Origin: JABMQB01 sp964575025
GTDB taxonomy: Bacteria > Bacteroidota > Bacteroidia > Bacteroidales > Prolixibacteraceae
Assembly (NCBI GenBank): GCA_964575025.1
Contig: CAZNPV010000001.1
Location: 1-64,000 of the forward strand
Direction: 5' to 3'
DNA: 64,000 nucleotides
Of this stretch, positions 8,520 through 18,100 are shown in pieces; positions within the stretch are counted from its first letter, which is position 1; every line of letters starts with the position of its first letter. The notes under the pieces were generated by a model, which did no database searches, was not told the DNA's origin, and saw only the letters and a list, made by a program, of their open reading frames with translations. The position numbers and the translations under genes are program-made.

Positions 8520-11405
8520 ATGATAAGAATAATAAACAAAGCAAAAAGCAGGCAAAGGCTTTGCGTACGCCTGAATTTCGGGGGTGAATCTGGCCGGGAA
8601 GGGAAACAAAAGAAGCAGTTTGGGACGTTGGGGCCTCTGGCCGGTATCTTTTTGATGCTGTTTTTGGTTTCGTGCAGTCAGTCCCTGGAAAAGAGACTGG
8701 CCGAACTGAACAGTGGGAGTGCCGAACCTTCGGGTATTGTGATTGAGTATCCCCAAAACGGGACCCTTTTCCCTCCGGAGATCCCGGCTCCTGAATTTTT
8801 ATGGAAAGATGCACTTTCCGGTCAGGGCTCCTACCTTCTTTCGGTGACCACAAAGGGGGGAGAGGAGATACTCTCCCGGACCGTGAATACCCGGAGCTGG
8901 AGACCGGAACCTGAGGATTGGGAAACCCTGAAAACTGTTTCCAGGTTCGAAGATGTGTTTTTTACCCTTGCAGGCAAGGGGAAAGGGATCTTCAGCAATG
9001 AAGTCTTTTCCGGAAGGATTTGTTTTTCCTTTTCACCCGATTCGGTGGATGCTTCAGTATTCTTCAGGGAGGTTCCCCTGCCCTTTGGGTATGCTGTGAA
9101 CCATGTGGATGAGATTGAATGGTACATGGGACGCGTGGATGGAGGAAAACCACGGAGAGTGCTGGCCAACATTCCGGTTTGTGCCAATTGCCATTCCTTT
9201 ACCAAAGATGGCTCCCATATTGCCATGGATGTGGACTATGCAAACGACAAGGGCTCGTATATTGTTGCTCCGGTTGAGGATACCATCAAAATGACCTTTG
9301 ATAAAATCATTACCTGGAGCGATTATAAAAGAGAAGACGGGGAACGAACCTTCGGTTTATTGTCGCAGATCTCACCGGATGGACGGTATATACTGTCAAC
9401 CGTCAAGGACCGTTCCGTGTTTGTCCCGGTAGATAATCTGATGTATTCGCAGCTTTTTTTTCCTATAAAAGGGATATTGGCTTATTATGACACGGAGAAA
9501 AAACTCTATAAAGAGCTTTCCGGAGCGGATGATCCTTCGCTGGTTCAGAGCAATCCCAACTGGTCGCCCGACGGGAAAGAGGTTCTGTTCAGCCGTGCTT
9601 CCCGGTATTATTCGGCTGCCCTGGCTAAATCGGACGATATCGTCGTGAATCCGGAAGATGTCATGGAATTTATTAATCATGAAAAAGATTTTAAGTTTGA
9701 TCTGTACCGGTTGGCTTTTAATGAAGGTTCCGGGGGAGAGCCCCAACCTGTTCCGGGAGCTTCCCACAACAACCTGAGCAACTTTTTTGCCCGCTATTCC
9801 CCCGATGGGAAATGGGTTGTTTTCTGTCAGGCTGAGAATTTTATGCTTTTGCAACCCGACAGCAAACTGTATATTATGCCATCAGAGGGGGGCACTCCGC
9901 GCCTTATGAAGTGCAATACAGGCAACATGAATTCCTGGCACTCCTGGTCACCCAATGGGAAATGGCTGGTGTTCTCCTCCAAGGAACGGGGCCCCTATAC
10001 CCAGTTGTACCTTACCCATATCGATGAAAACGGAAACGACTCACCGGCGGTTCTTCTGGAAAATTTGGTATTCTCTGAACAAGCTGCTAATATTCCCGAG
10101 TTCGTTGACGACAGCCATCATAAACTTGAGGCTTTGGTGGATTCCTTTTCGCAGTCTGCTTTTTATCATGTAAGCATGGCCCGAAGCGATATAACCCACA
10201 GAGAATTTGTAACCGCTCACCGTAACCTGGAAAAAGCAATAGAACTGGATAGCATGTATTTTGATGCGTATCTGGAGAAGATCATCCTGGATGTTCGTTT
10301 GGGACAGACCCACACAAAAGAAAACCTGTCCGATAGGGAGAAAGCCTTCCGGTTAATCAATAAACAACTTCAGAAAAAGCCGGACAATCCGTCTCTTCTT
10401 CTGAAGCGGGCTAATCTGGAATATTTCACTGCCAGGGATGAAGCGGCCTTAAAAGATGCACGGGAAGCTGTCAGGTTAAACCCGGAATTTTACGACGCGT
10501 ACGAACTTCTTGCAATGCTTTACCGGAAGAAAGGAGATACCCAGGGTACATTGAATGCGTACAGGAAGTTGCTGGAATTGAATCCCAATGATAAATTTAC
10601 AACATACAACCTCGCCCTTTACTATAAAGACCTCAGAAATTTCGACCAGGCAAACCGGTTAGCCGACGAATTAATCAGTAAATATCCAGACGAAGTACGC
10701 TTTTATTCCTTGAAGGCCGATCTGCTTTATATGACTGGGGACAATGCGGGAGTAAGAAAATTTTTGGACAAGTCGATACTGGAGAATCCTGAGAATTATG
10801 AGGGGTACCTTAAGCGGGGGCTGTTTCTGGAAACACAGGACCAAAAAGATCTGGCGGAAAATGATTTTAAAAAAGCCATTTCCCTGTTAACAGAACAACT
10901 GGAAAAAAATCCGGAAGATCTGGAATTTTTGTTATTCCGGTCAGAGCTGTATGAAAAAATTGGAGATTTGGATTTTACACTTCTTGATTATGAAGAGATT
11001 CTGGCTTTAATGCCCATGAACTACAAAGTATTAACACGAAAAGCCCAGCTTGAGTATTCCCGGAAACAATGGCCGGAGACCCTTAAAACCCATGCCCGGC
11101 TCATTGAAAACTTTGTGCCTCAATCCGATTTTTACTTCAACCGTTGCTATGCCAACATTATGCTTGGGAACCGGGAGCAGGCCGTTTCAGATCTGAACAA
11201 AGCCCGGGATCTTTCGGAGAATAATTCGTACAGACTCTATGATCTGGCGATCCTGGAAATAAACCTGGAGGATTATTCAGGTGCCAGAAAAGACCTGGAA
11301 AAACTGACTTCCTTTTTAACCGAAAAAAAGAAACAAGGCACCTTAAATGACGGGGACATAAAATTACAGGCGGTGATTGCCGAACAGATGCAAAATCTGA
11401 ACTGA
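8520..11405 (+). CDS. Predicted lipoprotein with PD40 propeller, CxxCH motif and TPR repeats
   Basis: Large envelope protein of unproven function. A hydrophobic segment ending LFLVSC is a lipobox, so it is probably exported and lipid-anchored. A CANCH motif (C-x-x-C-H) fits covalent haem binding. Three PD40/TolB-type propeller motifs follow (SPDGKEVLFS, SPDGKWVVFC, SPNGKWLVFS). From about 9990 onward are many tetratricopeptide-like repeats (for example AYRKLLELNPNDKFTTYNLALYYKD). The frame is open from a TTG at 8457; I prefer the ATG at 8520, but the stretch before the lipobox is then still unusually long, so the start is uncertain. It stands alone after the CRISPR locus. Confidence 0.75.
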   Translation: MIRIINKAKSRQRLCVRLNFGGESGREGKQKKQFGTLGPLAGIFLMLFLVSCSQSLEKRLAELNSGSAEPSGIVIEYPQNGTLFPPEIPAPEFLWKDALSGQGSYLLSVTTKGGEEILSRTVNTRSWRPEPEDWETLKTVSRFEDVFFTLAGKGKGIFSNEVFSGRICFSFSPDSVDASVFFREVPLPFGYAVNHVDEIEWYMGRVDGGKPRRVLANIPVCANCHSFTKDGSHIAMDVDYANDKGSYIVAPVEDTIKMTFDKIITWSDYKREDGERTFGLLSQISPDGRYILSTVKDRSVFVPVDNLMYSQLFFPIKGILAYYDTEKKLYKELSGADDPSLVQSNPNWSPDGKEVLFSRASRYYSAALAKSDDIVVNPEDVMEFINHEKDFKFDLYRLAFNEGSGGEPQPVPGASHNNLSNFFARYSPDGKWVVFCQAENFMLLQPDSKLYIMPSEGGTPRLMKCNTGNMNSWHSWSPNGKWLVFSSKERGPYTQLYLTHIDENGNDSPAVLLENLVFSEQAANIPEFVDDSHHKLEALVDSFSQSAFYHVSMARSDITHREFVTAHRNLEKAIELDSMYFDAYLEKIILDVRLGQTHTKENLSDREKAFRLINKQLQKKPDNPSLLLKRANLEYFTARDEAALKDAREAVRLNPEFYDAYELLAMLYRKKGDTQGTLNAYRKLLELNPNDKFTTYNLALYYKDLRNFDQANRLADELISKYPDEVRFYSLKADLLYMTGDNAGVRKFLDKSILENPENYEGYLKRGLFLETQDQKDLAENDFKKAISLLTEQLEKNPEDLEFLLFRSELYEKIGDLDFTLLDYEEILALMPMNYKVLTRKAQLEYSRKQWPETLKTHARLIENFVPQSDFYFNRCYANIMLGNREQAVSDLNKARDLSENNSYRLYDLAILEINLEDYSGARKDLEKLTSFLTEKKKQGTLNDGDIKLQAVIAEQMQNLN

Positions 11406-11587
11406 TCCCTGCCAAAGATACCGGGGCCTTGATGCGACAGTCTTTGACCCCGACCGCTAAACAGACCAAAATAATCGGTATGCTGATGTATTCCGGATCC
11501 CAGAATACCCTGGGCAAAAGGTTTTGGTTGTTTTTTTCCCAGGAAGTATCCTGGGTTGGTTTAGGAAGCATTTTAAAAAGTTCCGGG

Positions 11588-11624
11588 TAAAAAAAAACAG
11601 GGCTGCATGCAGCCCTGTTTTTTT
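11588..11624. terminator. Bidirectional intrinsic terminator
   Basis: Perfect palindrome ACAGGGCTGC / GCAGCCCTGT flanked by A-run and T-run. It lies between two convergent genes (8520-11405 plus, 11643-12200 minus) and can serve both. Confidence 0.9.
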
Positions 11625-11642
11625 CAGTTGTAGTTTACTCTA

Positions 11643-12200
11643 CTATTTATCGGTCAGTGTATACGTTACAGTAATTTCGGTGTTCCCTTCCATCAGATTC
11701 TGGTAGTTGTCGGTATCCGTCAGGTCCAGCTGATAGGTAAGGTTGTGACCCTGGCTGGTTCCGTTTCCTGTGTAACTGCTTCCTATACCGGAAATAATTT
11801 CCTGATCTTTATCTGAAAGAATGACATTCCCTGCAGATGAACCAATGGTTCCTGCTCCGTTCCCATTATAGGAACCTGCTGATACTTTTAACTGAAGACC
11901 TTCGGGAACGGTACCGGTGATTTTTGCATTTACGCTGCGGTTTTGGCCGGATGCAACAACGGAAGAGTAGTTTACCCATACGCTGTTGTCGGTGGCTGTA
12001 GCGAAATTCAGTCCTTCTCCTGCTTCTTCAGGAGCCGTAGGAGCCAGGGTGATGGTGGATGCCCCTTCAAGATCCAGTAAGGCTACTTCAGGAATGGAGA
12101 TGGTTACATCGTGGCTTGCAGAATTGTTTTCGTTTTTTGCAACTACCTGGGTTGTGAATGCTGCGAGTGCGATTGCTGTGATTATAACTGACCTTTTCAT
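11643..12200 (-). CDS. Secreted beta-rich protein of unknown function
   Basis: I do not recognise the family. The chosen ATG (12198-12200) starts a clean signal peptide, MKRSVIITAIALAAFTTQVVA, giving about 185 aa; the open frame extends upstream to 12362 but those residues look non-coding. The mature part is rich in Thr, Ser, Gly and Asn with alternating hydrophobics (VTISIPEVALLDLEG, VTYTLTD at the end), suggesting a beta-sandwich like fimbrial or surface-layer subunits. It has no Cys in the mature part and no T9SS tail. It is monocistronic, with a terminator at 11588-11624. Confidence 0.7.
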   Translation of the reverse strand: MKRSVIITAIALAAFTTQVVAKNENNSASHDVTISIPEVALLDLEGASTITLAPTAPEEAGEGLNFATATDNSVWVNYSSVVASGQNRSVNAKITGTVPEGLQLKVSAGSYNGNGAGTIGSSAGNVILSDKDQEIISGIGSSYTGNGTSQGHNLTYQLDLTDTDNYQNLMEGNTEITVTYTLTDK

Positions 12201-12589
12201 TTTTTTTATTTTTAATGTTTGTTTTTTCATTTTATTGTTCATGCCATAGAGAGTGCAAAGGGCGTGCCAGAAAGACGAAAGTAGCTGGATATGAGCCATA
12301 TAGCAACTGTTTGTTCGTGTGAATATGTCCCATAATGGGACTGATTTTTCAGGATTGGACAATTAGTGCCCCTGGAGGGGGCAAGGGGGGAGGAAGTTGT
12401 TGTATTGAAACGGTAGCCCGGTCATTCATCTTTGCAGTTGCGAACGTTCCTGTGGGGCTGTGGTGTGAATTGTTCTTTTATTATGTTTTATCAATTGGCA
12501 TTAATCTTCAAATACCGTCATTTATCATATATGGTTTATGTAAAAATCATTATCTTATCCACCCAAATGACACATTAAATTAAAATACT
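12201..12589. other. Intergenic region between divergent genes
   Basis: 389 bases separating the minus-strand gene ending at 12200 from the plus-strand oligopeptidase at 12590. It must hold both promoters, but I see no exact TAnnTTTG box. An open frame at 12335-12583 has unnatural composition and I do not call it. Confidence 0.5.
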
Positions 12590-14719
12590 ATGAATAAGCT
12601 ACTTATGTTATTAATTGTTTTGGGTGTTGCAGTTGCGGGCTGTAAAAACCAATCCAGAGAAACCGATGTTATGGAAAATCCCTTTTTACAGGAGTGGGAC
12701 ACCCCCTTTGGGGTACCCCCCTTCGGACAAATAACGGAGGATCATTATCTTCCGGCCATTGAGGAAGGCATTAAACAGCATGAAGCTGAGATTCAAGCTG
12801 TTGTTGAGAACAGCGAAGAACCTGATTTTGAAAATACCATACTGGCACTGGACCAGTCAGGGGAACTGCTGAATAAAGTATCCGGGGTGTTTGGTCCGTT
12901 AAATTCGGCTAACACAAACGATAATATGCAGGCTCTGGCCCGGGAGATTTCTCCGAAAATCACCAAACACCGGGATAATATGATGATGAATCCTGAACTT
13001 TTTAAAAAGGTGAAATCGGTTTATGAGAAGAGGAATAAACTGGATCTTGATGACCAGCAAATCAGGGTTACCGAGAAGTATTATCAGGACTTTATTCGCA
13101 ACGGGGCAAACCTTTCTCCTGAGGACCAGGAAAGGCTGAAAGAATTGAATGAAGAACTTTCCCGACTCAGTTTGCAGTTTGGAGAAAATGTGCTGGCTGA
13201 AACCAACAAAAATTTTAAACTGGTCATTGACAATAAAGAGGACCTGGCAGGGCTTCCCGAGGATGTGATCATTCGGGCAGCCGAGGAAGCTCAGGCTGCA
13301 GGTGAACCCGGAAAATGGGTATTTACCCTGGCAAAACCTAGTATGATCCCTTTTCTTCAGTATGCAGACAACCGTGCCCTGCGCGAGAAACTGTACCGCG
13401 GATATTTTATGCGGGGCGATAACGACAATGAGAATGATAACAAGGAGATCATCAAAAAGATTGTTCAAAACCGCGATGAAAGAGCCGAATTGATGGGTTT
13501 TGAAAACCATGCCGAGTACATCATCGATGTGAATATGGCGAAAACCCCGGAAGCAGTCTATGAATTTCTCTGGAAACTCTGGGAACCGGCCCTGGAAATA
13601 TCCAAAAGAGATGTGAAAGATATGCAGGCGATTATTGATCGCGAAGGTGGAGATTTTAAATTGCAGTCATGGGATTGGTGGTACTATGCGGAAAAACTGA
13701 GAAAGGAAAAATATGACCTTGATGAGGCAGAGTTGAAGCCTTATTTCAGCCTTGAGAATGTGAAAGAAGGGATCTTCTATGTTGCGGATCAACTTTACGG
13801 AATCAAATTTATTCCCAGGGAAGACCTGCCTACCTACCATGAGGAGGTTGTTCCATATGAAGTGCAGGAGGCCGATGGATCCCATCTTGGGGTTTTGTAT
13901 ATGGATTTTCATCCCCGTGACGGGAAAAGGGTGGGAGCCTGGTCAACCAGCTTCCGGAATTCTTCCTATAAAGAGGGAGAGCGCATTTCTGAGATTGGTA
14001 CAATTGTGATGAACTTCACCCGGCCGGCAGGAGATACACCGCCTCTGTTGAGTTTTGATGAAGCAACGACTTTTTTTCATGAATTCGGGCATGCCTTGCA
14101 CGGATTATTCACCGACGGGCCCTATCAGCGAACAGCCGGCCGTGTACCGCGCGATTTTGTTGAACTCCCCTCACAGATTATGGAAAACTGGTGTGCCGAA
14201 CCGGAAGTGATGAAAGTGTATGCCCGGCATTATGAAACCGGGGAACCCATACCGGATGCATTAATTGATAAGATTGTCCGAAGCGGCCATTTCAACCAGG
14301 GCTTCACTACCGGGGAATATGTGGCAGCTGCCTTGCTCGATATGGATTACCACACAGTGGAAAATCCCGTCATAGAAGATATACGGGAATTTGAAAAACA
14401 ATCCATGGACCAGATCGGACTGATCCCTGAATACCTCCCGCGCTACAGAAGTACCTACTTTTCGCATATCTTTTCAGGCGGCTATTCAGCAGGGTATTAT
14501 GTTTACATATGGGCTGCTGTGCTTGATACCGATGCCTTCAATGCTTTTAAGGAAACCGGCGATCTTTTTAATCCAGAAGTGGCAGCACGGTTTCGTGAAT
14601 TGCTCGCAAAATGTGGTGCCGATGAGGGAATGAATGTCTATCTGAAGTTCCGTGGCAAAGAACCTTCGATTGAGCCTCTCCTGGAAAAACGCGGATTGGA
14701 TGAGGTTGAAACAGACTAA
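12590..14719 (+). CDS. dcp: M3-family oligopeptidase lipoprotein (peptidyl-dipeptidase Dcp-like)
   Basis: Zinc metallopeptidase that removes dipeptides from, or cleaves, short peptides; 709 aa, normal for the Dcp/oligopeptidase A family. The N-terminus has a lipobox (VAVAGC, Cys18), so it is probably anchored in the envelope rather than cytoplasmic. The active site is FHEFGHALHG with zinc ligands H497 and H501 and catalytic E498. The preceding TRPAGDTPPLLSFDEATTFFHEFGH block and the later FSGGYSAGYYVYIWA block are hallmarks of M3. It stands alone and is followed by repeat-rich intergenic DNA. Confidence 0.93.
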   Translation: MNKLLMLLIVLGVAVAGCKNQSRETDVMENPFLQEWDTPFGVPPFGQITEDHYLPAIEEGIKQHEAEIQAVVENSEEPDFENTILALDQSGELLNKVSGVFGPLNSANTNDNMQALAREISPKITKHRDNMMMNPELFKKVKSVYEKRNKLDLDDQQIRVTEKYYQDFIRNGANLSPEDQERLKELNEELSRLSLQFGENVLAETNKNFKLVIDNKEDLAGLPEDVIIRAAEEAQAAGEPGKWVFTLAKPSMIPFLQYADNRALREKLYRGYFMRGDNDNENDNKEIIKKIVQNRDERAELMGFENHAEYIIDVNMAKTPEAVYEFLWKLWEPALEISKRDVKDMQAIIDREGGDFKLQSWDWWYYAEKLRKEKYDLDEAELKPYFSLENVKEGIFYVADQLYGIKFIPREDLPTYHEEVVPYEVQEADGSHLGVLYMDFHPRDGKRVGAWSTSFRNSSYKEGERISEIGTIVMNFTRPAGDTPPLLSFDEATTFFHEFGHALHGLFTDGPYQRTAGRVPRDFVELPSQIMENWCAEPEVMKVYARHYETGEPIPDALIDKIVRSGHFNQGFTTGEYVAAALLDMDYHTVENPVIEDIREFEKQSMDQIGLIPEYLPRYRSTYFSHIFSGGYSAGYYVYIWAAVLDTDAFNAFKETGDLFNPEVAARFRELLAKCGADEGMNVYLKFRGKEPSIEPLLEKRGLDEVETD

Positions 14720-14773
14720 AAGAATTACTGAATTACTGAATAAACTGAATTACTGAAGGACTGAATAAACTGA

Positions 14774-14864
14774 TAACTGATTCAATGACACCCGGCATTT
14801 CTGAGCGTAGCGAAAGAAATGACGTTGGTGGAATTAATCCCGATAGCGTAGCGTATCGGGACAA
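14774..14864. repeat. 91-bp dispersed repeat, copy 1
   Basis: Matches 20485-20575 with about two mismatches, in the same orientation. It contains the inverted repeat CCCGATA-GCGTAGCG-TATCGGG. The two copies bracket the M6 protease gene. Confidence 0.9.
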
Positions 14865-14966
14865 ACTGACAACTGATAACTGATAACTGATAACTGACAA
14901 CTGATAACTGATAACTGATAACTGATAACTGACAACTGACAACTGAAAACCGACAACCGACAACCT
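14865..14966. repeat. Short tandem repeats of AACTGAT/AACTGAC type
   Basis: About a dozen 7-bp units (AACTGAT, AACTGAC, then AACCGAC) in tandem within the 465-base gap 14720-15184. Related ACTGAATT units lie at 14722-14775, and a few units recur at 20571-20590. No gene is visible in this gap; the repeats look like replication-slippage products. Confidence 0.85.
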
Positions 14967-15184
14967 GGAAGAAGCTCTCTGAAAAGTATGTAACTGCAAA
15001 GGACGCAACGTTTTCGCAAAGGACGCAAAGAATTTTCCTGTTGATTGTAGCTTCTCTGCGGACTTAGTGTTTTCTTTGCGAACCTTGCGGTTCATTAATC
15101 CAATGAATATTTTGTGGGAATTTTCGTAAGGGGAGGTCTGTCTTTAATGATAAAAATTTTGTTTATTTATGCGGGATATATCGT

Positions 15185-18100
15185 ATGAAGCATTTCTTAT
15201 TTATCGCATTTTGTATTCTTGGTCTTGGGGGTTATGCCCAGTATTCGCGTGTTCCGGCATCTCCCTACCCGGTGGAAATAACCCAGCCTGACGGATCAAA
15301 ACTTACGATACAGGCAAGAGGAGATGAATGGTATCATTTCCCGCAAACAGAGGATGGTTATACCCTTATAAAAAACAGGAAAGGGTACTTTGAATACGCA
15401 CAAATCGATGAAAGCGGGGAACTGGTTCCTTCGGGAACTTTTGCCCGCAATCAAAAAGACAGAAAAGCGAAGGAAAAGGTTTTTCTTTCAACCTTACCCA
15501 GAGGGGTCGCTCCTGTTGCTCCGGGACCGGATGAGGAGCAGCTGAAATCTTCCGAGCTGGAAAAGGCTTTTCCCTCCCAGGGACAGCAAAAGCTTTTGTT
15601 GTTGTTGATCAAATATCCGGACCTGAATTCAACCTATCCTTCCGGAGCTTTCTACAACCTTATGAACCAGTCAGACTACGGGGGTACCGGTTCTTTCAGG
15701 GATTATTACTATACCTGTTCCGGTCATAAACTGGAATTAGCGATTGATGTGGTCGGTTGGTATACGGCTGAGAATAGTTATTTGTATTACGGGGAGGACG
15801 AAGGTGACAACCCAGCCCGCGAACTGGTTGGGGAGGCCATTGATGCAGCAGAAACGGCCGGTGTGGATTTTTCGGTCTATGATAACGACAACGATGGAAC
15901 CGTGGATAATTTGCTTGTGGTCCATTCAGGGCCTGGTGCTGAGGAGGGTTCCCGTACCGAATATATCTGGTCGCACAGCTGGAGCCTGGGGTATCTATAC
16001 GACCGATACTATGACGGAGTGCGGATCAACAGTTATTTGATGCAACCCGAAACAAGGTCTTACGGAATGGTAGGAATTGGTGTATTTTGTCATGAATTCG
16101 GGCATGCTCTTGGATTACCTGATCTGTACGATACCGATGGATCCTCCGAGGGCCTGGGCAACTGGTGTCTGATGGCAAGTGGTTTGTGGTTAAACCAGGA
16201 AAAAACACCGGCTATGATGTCCGCATGGTGCAGGGAAGAACTGGATTGGGTTTCACCCGCTGTTATTCCCTGGCCCATAACGGAAGCCTATAATGGGGAC
16301 TATACCCTGGAACCTTCCGCAAGGTCCACAGAGGTCTATAAAATACTGACCCAGAATTCCAAAGAGTACTTTTTACTGGAAAACATGTATCGAACAGGAT
16401 TTAATGCGTACCTGCCGGGCTCGGGAATGGCCATCTTTCATGTAAATGCCGACCGGTCTGACAACGATAACGAAGAGCTGAAACTGGTCGATATGGAGGA
16501 AGCGGATGGGAAGGATGGCCTGGATAATAAAGAGAATCGGGGCGATGGGGGGGATGTGTTTCCCGGGTCCTCCCATAATACTCTCTTTAATGATGATTCG
16601 TATCCCGATTCAAAAACCTACGATGGAAAATTAACCGGTATCTTCGTTTCGGATATACGAATGGATGGATCAACTGCCCGTTTCAGCCTCTCTCCCGCAA
16701 ATGCTCCGGATCCATTGCCCAACCTGACCTGCGATCCTGCCCTGAACCACTTTGCCATCGACGGGACCTCTATCGAAATCGGCCTCAAGGTACTGAATAC
16801 CGGCGACAGAGATGCAGGCGCCTTCCGAATAGGGTACTATTTGTCTTCAAATCAGACCTTGACTTTTACCGACCACCTTGTCGGAAGCGATTATGTTTCA
16901 GGCCTTTCAAAGGGGTCTTCGGTGAGCCATGCCCTGAATCTGGATGTCAGTACCTTACCTGATTTGCCAGACGGGAACTATTACATGGGATTTATCATTG
17001 ATTACCAGGAGTCGGTTGAAGAAACATCCGAAGACGACAACATTTCTGTTTATACCGGAGAGCAGGTAGTATATGTTGCAACTCCAAACCTTACTTTTGT
17101 GGATGCCTACAATAGTGCATCAGCAACCGGCGATTTAGTGGAAATCAGCCTTAGGGTACAAAACAATGGCAACTCAGTAGCTGACGCATGCCGTGTTGGG
17201 TATTTCCTGTCATCCGATCTGCTCATTACACAGGCGGATTACCTGATGGGTTACGATTTAGTGGGGACTTTGCTTCCCGGGCAAATAAGCAATGAAAGTG
17301 CTGTGATTGATGTTACCCAGGCCTTGCCGGACCTTCCCGTGGGAACCTGGTTTATCGGGTACCTGATCGATTATAAGAATGTGGTTTCTGAAGAAGATGA
17401 AAATGACAATGCTTATGCCTTTGGTTCCCCGAAGTATACAAGGGGACAGGAAAGTACTACCTGGATCAGCGAAGCGATCTGCCAGGGTGACAGCATCTTG
17501 TTTAACGGAGATTTTCTTATACAAACCGGAGTCTATGAAATGGTATTGACCAACCGGTTTGGTTTTGATTCCATTGTTACCCTGGACCTTACCGTTTTGC
17601 CTTCTTCCGATACCCTGATTTATGCTTCTGTCTGTGAGGGTACCATTTTTGAAATGAATGGAACCTTCTATACCGATTCCGGTGTCTATACCGATACGCT
17701 GGTTAACCGGTATGGGTGCGATTCGATTGTTGCCCTTGATCTCACCGTTCATCCTGTAACCCATACATTTCTTACGGAAACGATTTGCGAAGGCGACAGT
17801 CTGGTTACAGGCAATGCCGTTTATAAAACCGAGGGTGTTTATACGGATTCTTTTGTCAGTCAATTTGGGTGTGATTCTGTTGTGGAACTGGAATTAACAG
17901 TTCTTCCGCTACATGACACCACCCTTTATGTGGAAACCTGTGAAGGGGAGGAATACAGGATCGGCGATTTTACCTTTCAGGAGGAGGGAACGTATGAGGT
18001 ATCCTTACCCGACCGTTTTGGCTGCGATTCATTGGTTACCGTACATCTTTCGATTTTGCCGGTACATGATACCCTTATTGAAGCAGAGATATGCGAAGGG

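Noticed and set aside
12201..12362. N-terminal extension of the secreted protein at 11643
   Set aside because: The added residues do not look like a signal peptide, while MKRSVIITAIALAAF does.
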